Positions 29,425 through 36,584 of a stretch of 64,000 nt of DNA are shown here, piece by piece. The stretch's first letter is position 1. Each line of letters opens with the position of its first letter. Location of the stretch: the NCBI RefSeq assembly GCF_000878135.1, contig NZ_JXQZ01000039.1, forward strand, positions 1-64,000, written 5' to 3'. Below the pieces are notes generated by a model that ran no database searches, was not told the origin of the DNA, and saw only the letters and a program-made list of their open reading frames with translations. The position numbers and the translations under genes were made by a program. The DNA comes from Frigoribacterium sp. MEB024. Lineage in GTDB: Bacteria > Actinomycetota > Actinomycetes > Actinomycetales > Microbacteriaceae.

Positions 29425-30537
29425 CTATCGACCGGCCGTACAGGTGGGCAGCGACGACGTGTCGCCCCCGCCCGCGACCGTCTCGAGCGCCGTCACCGCG
29501 TCGTCCAAGGTCTCGACGGAGTAGACGTCCAACCCGGAAGGCACGTTCCCGACGACCTCGGAGCAGTTCGTGGACGGTGCGAGGAAGACGGTCGCCCCGG
29601 CGTCACGGGCACCGTAGAGCTTCTGTCGGATGCCCCCGATGGCTCCGACCTCGCCCGAAGCCGTGATCGTCCCCGTGCCCGCGACCTTCTCGCCGCCGGT
29701 GAGCTCGCCCGGAGTCGTCTTGTCGATGATCCCGAGCGCGAACATCATGCCGGCGCTCGGCCCGCCGACCTGGTCGAGCTTCAGGGTCACGTCGAAGGGA
29801 TACGTGTAGTCCACGCTGACCCCGACCCCGAGCAGCGGCGTGCCGTCGACCTCTTGCGGGGTGACCTCCTCGGTCACGCTCGTCCCCGCCCGGTCGACGA
29901 CGACCTCGGCGGGCGTCGACGCGCCGTTCGCCGCGACGAGGCCGCGGAGGACGTCCACGTCCGCATCGGTGGCGAGACTCGTCCCGTTGACGCTCACCAG
30001 GACGTCGCCCTCGCGCAGGACGCCTTCGGCCGGGCTGCCCTGGGAGACCTGGCTGACCGTCACGGCGCTGGGGATGGCGTACCCCTCGTGGATCAGCGCC
30101 GCGGCGATCGCGGACTTCTGCGAGTTCTGCATGTCCACGGCGTTCTGCTCGTCGACCTGGTCGTTCGACACCCCCGACGGGTACACGGCCTCGACCGGGA
30201 TGACCGAACGGCTGCGATCCGCCCAGGCACGGACGACGTCGACCCACCCCGGCCGGACGTCCTGGTTGCCCTGGACGCTGACGGTCAGCAGGTCGAGCGT
30301 GCCGCTGGTGGGATAGGTCTCGTGGCCCGAGACGGTGATGAGCGGCTGAGACGAGCCCTCGTACTCGGCGCTGCCCAAGGTGTCGAACACCGGGCCGGGC
30401 TGCTCGATCAGGTACGGCCCCGGCAGCAGGCTCAGGACGACCGCCGAGACAACGGCCACGCCCAGGAGGGGCCAGCCGACCCGACCCGCACGGCGAGCGG
30501 ACGACGGGGAGGTGCGCGGGGGCGTGAAGAAGGCCAC
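29425..30537 (-). CDS. YlbL-like PDZ/Lon-type (S16) membrane protease
   Basis: 370 residues. One N-terminal membrane helix (about 20-40), a PDZ domain (about 145-215, VSQGSPAEGVLREGDVLVSVNG) and a Lon-like proteolytic domain with the Ser-Lys dyad: Ser261 in GGPSAGMMFAL and Lys306 in GGIRQKLYGA. Active site and PDZ face outside the membrane. The substrate is unknown. GGAGGGTCC lies before the start. It is divergent from DUF2342, as in other Actinobacteria. Confidence 0.93.
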   Translation of the reverse strand: MAFFTPPRTSPSSARRAGRVGWPLLGVAVVSAVVLSLLPGPYLIEQPGPVFDTLGSAEYEGSSQPLITVSGHETYPTSGTLDLLTVSVQGNQDVRPGWVDVVRAWADRSRSVIPVEAVYPSGVSNDQVDEQNAVDMQNSQKSAIAAALIHEGYAIPSAVTVSQVSQGSPAEGVLREGDVLVSVNGTSLATDADVDVLRGLVAANGASTPAEVVVDRAGTSVTEEVTPQEVDGTPLLGVGVSVDYTYPFDVTLKLDQVGGPSAGMMFALGIIDKTTPGELTGGEKVAGTGTITASGEVGAIGGIRQKLYGARDAGATVFLAPSTNCSEVVGNVPSGLDVYSVETLDDAVTALETVAGGGDTSSLPTCTAGR

Positions 30538-30562
30538 GGAGGGTCCTTTCGGGATCGGCCGG

Positions 30563-30575
30563 GGAGGCGCGGGTC
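30563..30575 (+). repeat. Dispersed GGAGGCGCGGGTC repeat, copy 4
   Basis: Exact core in the divergent intergenic region between the YlbL-like gene and DUF2342. Confidence 0.6.
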
Positions 30576-30646
30576 GCGTTCGCCACGAGCGGAGCGTCGG
30601 CCCCGGGGCGGTGGCCGAATCCCAGGATCTTCGTGCGGCCAGCAGC

Positions 30647-30652
30647 TAGCGT
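30647..30652 (+). promoter_or_regulatory. -10 element for DUF2342 gene (leaderless)
   Basis: TAGCGT seven bases before the ATG at 30660. Confidence 0.55.
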
Positions 30653-30659
30653 AGTCAGC

Positions 30660-32054
30660 ATGACCGATGATTCGCCGCGCGGGCCTGAGGACGAGTTCCG
30701 TGACATGCTGCGGCAGTTCCTGTCCGGCGGTTCCGAGATCGATCCGTCACAGCTCGCCGGGGCCGCGGGGCTGCCCGACGACCCGGCTTTCGTGGCTCGA
30801 CTCATGAGCCAACTGCAGAACGCCGTCAACAGCAGCGGTGACGGCATCGACTGGTCGATCGCCACCGAGCAGGCGACCGCCGTGGGCACCCAGACCGCCG
30901 TCGCACCGACTGCCGCCGAGACCGCCGCCCTCGAGCAGGCCTTCCACGTCGCCGCGCTGTGGCTCGACGACGTCACGTTCGTGGCCGAGCTCACCGCCAC
31001 GCCGCGCTTGGTAACCCGGGCCGAGTGGGCCCGCCTGACCATGCCCGTGTGGAGCCAGCTCGCCGAGCCCGTGGCCACGTCGATCGCCGACTCGCTCACC
31101 GGTGTGCTCAGCGAACAGGCTCCCGAAGAGATGCGCTCGATGCTCGCCGGGGCCAGCAAGGTCATGCGGAGCGTCGGGGGCACGCTCTTCGCCATGCAGC
31201 TCGGCCAGGTCGTGGGTCAGCTCTCGACCGAGGTCGTGTCCGGTGGTGACGTCGGCATCCCCCTGCTCGACGAGCAGCAGGCCGCGCTGCTCCCCCAGAA
31301 CGTCGCCGCCTTCGGCGAGGGTCTCGACATCGAGGCCGACCAGGTGCAGCTCTACCTCGCGGTGCGCGAGCTCGCCCACGCCCGCCTGTTCCGCCACGCG
31401 CGATGGCTGCGGCTGCATCTCATCTCGTCCATCCGCGAGTTCGCCCAGGGCATCCGCATCGACACGTCCCGGCTCGAAGAGCTCGCGGTCGACTTCGATC
31501 CCTCGAGCCCCGGCGAGTTGCAAGAGGCGATGAAGAGCGGTGCCCTCATCCCCCCGAAGACCGACGAGCAGCTCGCCGCCCTCGCCCGCCTCGAGACGAC
31601 GCTCGCCCTGATCGAGGGCTGGGTCGACGTCGTGACCGCCCAGGCCACGGCGCGCCTCCCGAAGTCCGCGGCGATCGCCGAGACGGTGCGCCGGCGTCGT
31701 GCCGCCGGTGGGCCTGCCGAGTCGGCCTTCTCCACCCTGGTCGGCCTCGAGCTGCGTCCGCGACGACTCCGCGAGGCGGCCGTCCTCTGGCAGACCGTGT
31801 CCGACGCCGTCGGGGCCGAACGTCGAGACGACCTCTGGTCGCATCCCGACATCGTGCCCACCAGCGCCGACGTCGACGACCCCCAGGCCCTCGTGGCTCG
31901 ACTGACGTCGAACGAGCCCGCCTTCGACGACGTCGACCAGGCGATCCAGGACCTGCTCGACGACACCACCGACGATCGTCCCCGCGAGGGTGACGACGGA
32001 TCGGCGACCGAGCCGGGCGAGTCGGGGCCCGACCCGGACGCCCCCCGGTCCTGA
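30660..32054 (+). CDS. Zinc-dependent metalloprotease-like protein (DUF2342)
   Basis: 464 residues of the actinobacterial DUF2342/zincin-like family. The helix VRELAHARLFRHARWL occupies the place of the HEXXH metalloprotease helix; the family signature here is REXAH, so peptidase activity is inferred and not certain. The N-terminus FRDMLRQFLSGG and block SVGGTLFAMQLGQVVGQLS are typical. The C-terminal 60 residues are acidic and disordered. Divergent from the YlbL-like protease. Confidence 0.9.
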   Translation: MTDDSPRGPEDEFRDMLRQFLSGGSEIDPSQLAGAAGLPDDPAFVARLMSQLQNAVNSSGDGIDWSIATEQATAVGTQTAVAPTAAETAALEQAFHVAALWLDDVTFVAELTATPRLVTRAEWARLTMPVWSQLAEPVATSIADSLTGVLSEQAPEEMRSMLAGASKVMRSVGGTLFAMQLGQVVGQLSTEVVSGGDVGIPLLDEQQAALLPQNVAAFGEGLDIEADQVQLYLAVRELAHARLFRHARWLRLHLISSIREFAQGIRIDTSRLEELAVDFDPSSPGELQEAMKSGALIPPKTDEQLAALARLETTLALIEGWVDVVTAQATARLPKSAAIAETVRRRRAAGGPAESAFSTLVGLELRPRRLREAAVLWQTVSDAVGAERRDDLWSHPDIVPTSADVDDPQALVARLTSNEPAFDDVDQAIQDLLDDTTDDRPREGDDGSATEPGESGPDPDAPRS

Positions 32055-32130
32055 GACCTCGCGTCACGTCGATCCACGGTCGCCTGTGGACAACCTCTGA
32101 TCCACCCCGGCTCCACGGCATGATCGGACG

Positions 32131-33003
32131 ATGCCTCTCGTCCTCGATCCCCGAACACCCGTCGTCTGGCGTGATCCGTCGACCCTCCAGGTCGGCGTCG
32201 ATCGCCCGACGCTCGTCCTGAGTCCGGTCAGCAGGCTCGACGAGCGCGTGGTCGCCGCCGTCGCCGCGGGCCACGGCGCAGGCGGGCTGCCCACCCTCGT
32301 CGCCCATCTCGGTCTCGACCGCGCCGCGGTCGAGGCCTCGGTCGAGCGCCTGCGGCCCGCGCTGGACGGCGACATCCAGCCGATCGTCCCACCGTCCGTC
32401 CTCGTCGGTGGGCCGGGCCCGGTGGCCGACGCCGTCGCGCGCCTCCTGGGCTCCTGCGGGGCAGACGTCCGTCGGGCCCACGCCGACCTGCCGCCCCCGA
32501 GGAACACCACCGGCGTCCTGGTCGGCGGGCACGTCGTCGACCCCGGAGTGGTCCGAGAGTGGGTGCGGTCCGACCTGACGCACCTCGTCGTGCGACTGGG
32601 CGATCGTCATGCGCGGATCGGGCCCGTGACGGTGCCCGGCGCGACGGCCTGCGCCCGGTGTCTCGACCTCTGCGCCGGCGAGGCCGACCGCGCCTGGCCC
32701 GCGATCGCCGGTCAGCTGAGCGCTCGTCCCCTCACCGCGCCTCCGCTGCTGTCCGTCCACGAGGTCGCCACGAGAGCCGCCCGTCGTCTGTGGTCGCGTC
32801 TGAGCGGTGCGGCCGGCACACCGGACGACTCCGAGGTCGAGTCGATCTCGATCGCCGAAGGTCTCGTCACTCGCGCGAACGTGGCGCCCCACCCGGAGTG
32901 CGGGTGCGCAGCTCTTCCACGAACCGGCTCGCGCGCCGTTCGCCGCCGCGTCCCTGCCCCGATCGGCTCCACGACAGCCGCAGCCGCTCACGCGCCCTCG
33001 TGA
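32131..33003 (+). CDS. ThiF/TOMM leader-binding-like protein of unknown function
   Basis: 290 residues. Recognisable are a nucleotide-fold-like middle (VLVGGPGPVADAVARLLGSCGADV), PGATACARCLDLCAGEADRAWPAIAGQLSA and the C-terminal HPECGCAAL. The CxxC and CxC pairs together look like the E1-like zinc site of cyclodehydratase partner proteins (SagC/TOMM type). No YcaO enzyme or precursor peptide gene is nearby. I recall a comparable gene at this place (Rv3196 region) in other Actinobacteria. The last 30 residues lie beyond the conserved part, and the gene overlaps uvrD2 tail-to-tail by 137 bases. CATGAT lies six bases before the ATG. Confidence 0.6.
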   Translation: MPLVLDPRTPVVWRDPSTLQVGVDRPTLVLSPVSRLDERVVAAVAAGHGAGGLPTLVAHLGLDRAAVEASVERLRPALDGDIQPIVPPSVLVGGPGPVADAVARLLGSCGADVRRAHADLPPPRNTTGVLVGGHVVDPGVVREWVRSDLTHLVVRLGDRHARIGPVTVPGATACARCLDLCAGEADRAWPAIAGQLSARPLTAPPLLSVHEVATRAARRLWSRLSGAAGTPDDSEVESISIAEGLVTRANVAPHPECGCAALPRTGSRAVRRRVPAPIGSTTAAAAHAPS

Positions 33004-34579
33004 CGCCGACGTACAAGAGGCGGCGTTCCTCGTCGATCGCCGCGTCGTCCTTCGCGTAGCTGATCGGGACGAGGCCCTCGCTCAGTCCGATCAGGTACAC
33101 GCTGCGCCATTCGAGCCCCTTGGCCGAGTGCAACGTCGCCAGGGTGACCGCGGCCATCGTCGGCTCGTGTTGCCCGGCCTGGCGGGCGAAGAGCTCGTCG
33201 ACGAACTGGCGGAGGGTCGTCCCGGGCGCCGACGCCTCGGCCAGGCCCATGATCGTGTTCAAGGACTCCCACCGGTCGCGGATCGCGCCTCTCTGGTCGG
33301 GAGCGTCCTGCGTCCAGCCGAGCGACCGCAGGACGTCACTGACGGTCTTGAAGAGCGGCTCGCCCACGATGCTGACCGCCGCGCCCTTCATCATCATCAG
33401 GGCCTCTTTCACCTCGCGCAGCTCGAAGAACCGCGTCGCACCGTGGATGCGGGTCGACACGCCGACGTCGGCGAGTGCGCGCTCGATCGCCGCGGCCTGG
33501 ACGTTGACCCGGTACAGGACGGCGATCTCTTCCGGGGCGACGCCCGAGCGGATCTCGTCGGCGATCGTCTCGGCGACGCCCCGGGCCTCGGCCGAATCGC
33601 TGGCGTACTCGGTCACGGGTGGCACGGGCCCCGTCGTCTCGACGGCCGGGTGGAGGTGCAATGCGCCCGGCCGACCCCGCATGAGCTGGTTGGCCGTGTC
33701 GACGATCTGCCGCGACGATCGGTAGTTCTGCTCGAGACGGACGACCGTGGCGTCGTCGTAGCGCGCGCCGAACCCGAGCAGGTAGTCCGACGACGCGCCC
33801 GCGAACGAGTAGATGGTCTGGCTGGCGTCGCCGACGACGCAGAGGTCGTTCCGACCGCCGAGCCAGAGGTCGAGCAGGTCTTGCTGCAGCGGCGAGACGT
33901 CCTGGTACTCGTCCACGACGAAGAAGCGGTACTGCTCGTGCACCTGCTGGGCCACGCGCGGCTCGAGTTCGAGCATGCCGACCGTCGCGAGCAGGACGTC
34001 CTCGAAGTCGAGCTGGCGCCGTTCGTCCTTGACGGCCTCGTAGGCCCGGTGCAGGTCGACGGCCTTCTCGACGCTGATCGAGGGCGGCAGCGACCTGCCC
34101 GGCAAGGCCTTCGCGTAGTCCTCGAGGGTGAGCCGCGAGACCTTGCGCCACTCGATCTCGGCCGCGAGGTCTCGCAAGGCCGCCGTGTCGATCTTGAGAC
34201 GCAACGACTCGGCGGCGTGGGCGAGCGCCTTGGCCTTGCTGTCGAGGAGGCGCGGCATCTGACCGCCCATCGTCTGCGGCCAGAAATAGGACAGCTGGGA
34301 CAGCGCCGAGGCGTGGAAGGTGCGAGCCGAGACTCCCCCGGCACCCAGGTGACGCAACCGACCACGCAGTTCGGCGGCCGCCCGTGAGGTGAAGGTCAGC
34401 GCCATCACGCGGTTCGGCGCGTAGACACCCGTGGCGACCCCGTAGGCGATGCGGTGCGTGATGGCGCGGGTCTTGCCCGTCCCGGCACCCGCGAGCAGGC
34501 ACACGGGACCGAGCAGCTTGGACGCCGCCCGGCGCTGCTGCTCGTCGAGCCCCGCGATCAGGTCGGCGGCCTCGCTCAC
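32867..34579 (-). CDS. UvrD/PcrA-type DNA helicase (UvrD2-like, short form)
   Basis: 570 residues of superfamily 1A helicase, 3'-5'. Walker A AGAGTGKT (about 30-37), VMALTFTSRAA, DEYQDVSPLQQ, GDASQTIYSFAGA, YRSSRQI, HSAKGLEW and YVGVTRARERL are all present. It stops soon after motif VI, so it lacks the HRDC and Cys-rich tail of mycobacterial UvrD2. The GTG overlaps the nudC stop (GTGA), and gene order nudC-uvrD2 matches Rv3199c-Rv3198c as I recall it. Confidence 0.92.
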   Translation of the reverse strand: MSEAADLIAGLDEQQRRAASKLLGPVCLLAGAGTGKTRAITHRIAYGVATGVYAPNRVMALTFTSRAAAELRGRLRHLGAGGVSARTFHASALSQLSYFWPQTMGGQMPRLLDSKAKALAHAAESLRLKIDTAALRDLAAEIEWRKVSRLTLEDYAKALPGRSLPPSISVEKAVDLHRAYEAVKDERRQLDFEDVLLATVGMLELEPRVAQQVHEQYRFFVVDEYQDVSPLQQDLLDLWLGGRNDLCVVGDASQTIYSFAGASSDYLLGFGARYDDATVVRLEQNYRSSRQIVDTANQLMRGRPGALHLHPAVETTGPVPPVTEYASDSAEARGVAETIADEIRSGVAPEEIAVLYRVNVQAAAIERALADVGVSTRIHGATRFFELREVKEALMMMKGAAVSIVGEPLFKTVSDVLRSLGWTQDAPDQRGAIRDRWESLNTIMGLAEASAPGTTLRQFVDELFARQAGQHEPTMAAVTLATLHSAKGLEWRSVYLIGLSEGLVPISYAKDDAAIDEERRLLYVGVTRARERLRLSWSRSGQGRGGERRASRFVEELRTRTPGGAPRSRE

Positions 34580-35508
34580 TGGTCGATCTCGCCGCCGAAC
34601 CAGTCCTCGATGATCGCACGGGCGATGGACGTGCGCCCCGGCAGGACGATCTCACCGAGGCCCGCGACCAGCTCGTCCCGGCTGAACCAGCGCAGGTCGA
34701 GGATCTCGGCCCCGTCGGGGGTGAGCGTGCCGGGATCATCGGTGTCGACCTCGGCCCGGAAACCGAGCATGAGGCTCGCCGGGAACGGCCAGGGCTGCGA
34801 GCCCAGGTAGCGGGGCGACACGACGTTGATGCCGGACTCCTCGAAGATCTCACGCTGCACGGCGTGTTCGAGCGATTCGCCGGGCTCGACGAAACCCGCC
34901 AGCAACGAGTAACGGTTCTGCTCCCACAGGGCGTTCGACCCGAGCAGGAGGCGGTCGTCGGCATCGGTCACGCCGACGATGATCGCGGGGTCGGTCCGGG
35001 GGAAGATCTCGTGGCCGTCGTCCGGGTCGCGGCGCACCCAGCCCGCCTTGTGGGTGACCAGACGCCGACCGGTCCGCGGCGAGAACCGGTGGGAGTCGTG
35101 CCAGTTCGCCACGGCGACGGCCTCGACGGCCAGGCCGGCGTCGCGCGCGCTCAACGCCGTGCCCGACACTCGCGGACTGCCCCAGGCCGAGTCGTCGGCC
35201 GCGATCGACTTCGCGCGTTCGTCGTCGAGGAGTGCCGCCAGGACGGGCGTGCCCACGGGTTCGGCGGCCGAAGGGTCTTTCGAGACGCCGAGGTAGACGT
35301 AGTCGTCGGCCGGCGGGACCGACGAGGCCGGCAGCAGAGCCAGGGAATCCGGCGACGCCATGAGGGTGCGTCCCCGCCAGACCGGCAGCACACGGGTGGC
35401 CGCGGAGGCGAGCAGTTCGTCGACGACGCCGGCGCGCTCGCGGGTGAGGTAGTCACGGTCGACCTGGTGGCGGGACAACGGGAGCCGGGACGTGAGTGGC
35501 GAGGACAT
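34576..35508 (-). CDS. nudC: NADH pyrophosphatase NudC-like Nudix hydrolase without zinc cysteines
   Basis: 310 residues. The Nudix box is GFVEPGESLEHAVQREIFEE (about 205-224), followed by the NudC signature SQPWPFP (237-243). These fit NAD(H) pyrophosphatase or NAD-cap decapping activity. The zinc ribbon ahead of it is present in outline (WHDSHRFSPRTGRRL ... AGWVRRDPDDG, about 136-165), but every cysteine position is S, T or D. I use the ATG at 35508; ATG 35523 is also possible. Coupled to uvrD2. Confidence 0.92.
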   Translation of the reverse strand: MSSPLTSRLPLSRHQVDRDYLTRERAGVVDELLASAATRVLPVWRGRTLMASPDSLALLPASSVPPADDYVYLGVSKDPSAAEPVGTPVLAALLDDERAKSIAADDSAWGSPRVSGTALSARDAGLAVEAVAVANWHDSHRFSPRTGRRLVTHKAGWVRRDPDDGHEIFPRTDPAIIVGVTDADDRLLLGSNALWEQNRYSLLAGFVEPGESLEHAVQREIFEESGINVVSPRYLGSQPWPFPASLMLGFRAEVDTDDPGTLTPDGAEILDLRWFSRDELVAGLGEIVLPGRTSIARAIIEDWFGGEIDQ

Positions 35509-35570
35509 CGGACGACCAATCATCGCGAGTTGACAGCGTGGCGCACGGCAGGGCATCGCGTGCGGCGGCC

Positions 35571-35576
35571 TACCCT
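35571..35576 (+). promoter_or_regulatory. -10 element for phosphotransferase-like gene (leaderless)
   Basis: TACCCT six bases before the ATG at 35583. Confidence 0.6.
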
Positions 35577-35582
35577 GAGGGC

Positions 35583-36584
35583 ATGGCCAGATCTCATCTC
35601 ACTCTAGCCGCGCTGGCCACGGCCGCCGTCGCGGACCTGGACGTCACGCGCGCGTCACGCCACGGCAGCGAGACGGGTGGCGACTTCGACTCCGCACTCG
35701 TCGACGGCCGTGCCGGAGAGCACTGCATCGTCCGTGTCCCCCGGTCGCAACGAGCCGAGGCCGAGCAGTCGGCCGATCTCGTCGCCCTGCGCGCGCTGAG
35801 CGCCGGCGTTCGCGGACGGCTCTCGTTCGACGTGCCCGCCTACCGCGGCCAGGCGCCCATCGGTCGCACGCGCGGCATCGTCTACGACGTCGTCCCCGGC
35901 GAGCACCTGTCGATCTCTCGACTGACCGCGACGAGCGACCTACCCACGGCCCTGGGTCGTGCGGTGGCGGCGATCCACTCGCTGCCGACGAGCTTCGTGA
36001 CCGACGCCGGCCTGACCAGTCACACCCCGTTCGAGGCGATGAGGTCGTCGGCGGCACTCGTCGACCGCGCGGCTTCGACGCGCCTGCTGCCGGCCGCACT
36101 GCTCGAGCGGTGGGAGGCCGCCATCCAGGACTCCGTGCTGTGGCAATTCCAGCCGACGGTCGTCAACGGCTCCCTCGACGCCGGTTCGGTGCTCGTCCTC
36201 GGCGACACCGTCAGCGGCGTGCTCGGCTGGCACGAGCTGCAGGTCGGCGACCCCGCCCGCGACCTGGCCTGGTTGCTCGGCGCCCCCAGCCCGACGGCGG
36301 TCGACGCGGCGTTCGAGGCCTACAACATCGCCCGCGGCACGAGCGACCACCAGCTGCGGCACCGGGCGACCCTCTACCGCGAACTCGACCTGGCGAAGTG
36401 GCTGCTGCACGGCACCGGCACCAAGAACACGTCGGTCGTCGACGACGCCGTCGAGATGATGACAAAGCTCGTCGACTCGTTGCCCGGAGATCGGCGGGCC
36501 GGCATCGGCTCGGGCTCGACCGCCGCCCTCGATGTCGACGGCGTCGAGGACCTGCTCGAGGCGACCGAGCGCCGTCACGTCTGA
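35583..36584 (+). CDS. Aminoglycoside/macrolide phosphotransferase-fold protein, probable pseudokinase
   Basis: 333 residues with the APH-like kinase fold: ALVDGRAGEHCIVRV (N-lobe), VYDVVPGEHL (hinge), AVAAIHSLP, and the C-lobe VVNGSLDAGSVLVLGD followed by VLGWHELQVGDPARDLAW. The catalytic loop HGD...N of active APH enzymes reads NGS...S, and the metal-binding Asp before the WxxxxxGDP block reads G. Catalysis by the usual route is therefore unlikely. It sits between nudC (divergent) and adnB (convergent, 10-base overlap), an otherwise DNA-repair neighbourhood. Annotations of such genes as resistance enzymes should be doubted. Confidence 0.75.
   Translation: MARSHLTLAALATAAVADLDVTRASRHGSETGGDFDSALVDGRAGEHCIVRVPRSQRAEAEQSADLVALRALSAGVRGRLSFDVPAYRGQAPIGRTRGIVYDVVPGEHLSISRLTATSDLPTALGRAVAAIHSLPTSFVTDAGLTSHTPFEAMRSSAALVDRAASTRLLPAALLERWEAAIQDSVLWQFQPTVVNGSLDAGSVLVLGDTVSGVLGWHELQVGDPARDLAWLLGAPSPTAVDAAFEAYNIARGTSDHQLRHRATLYRELDLAKWLLHGTGTKNTSVVDDAVEMMTKLVDSLPGDRRAGIGSGSTAALDVDGVEDLLEATERRHV

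Noticed and set aside
35583-36584. Macrolide/aminoglycoside resistance gene
   Set aside because: Key catalytic residues are missing and the context is DNA repair, so resistance is unlikely.
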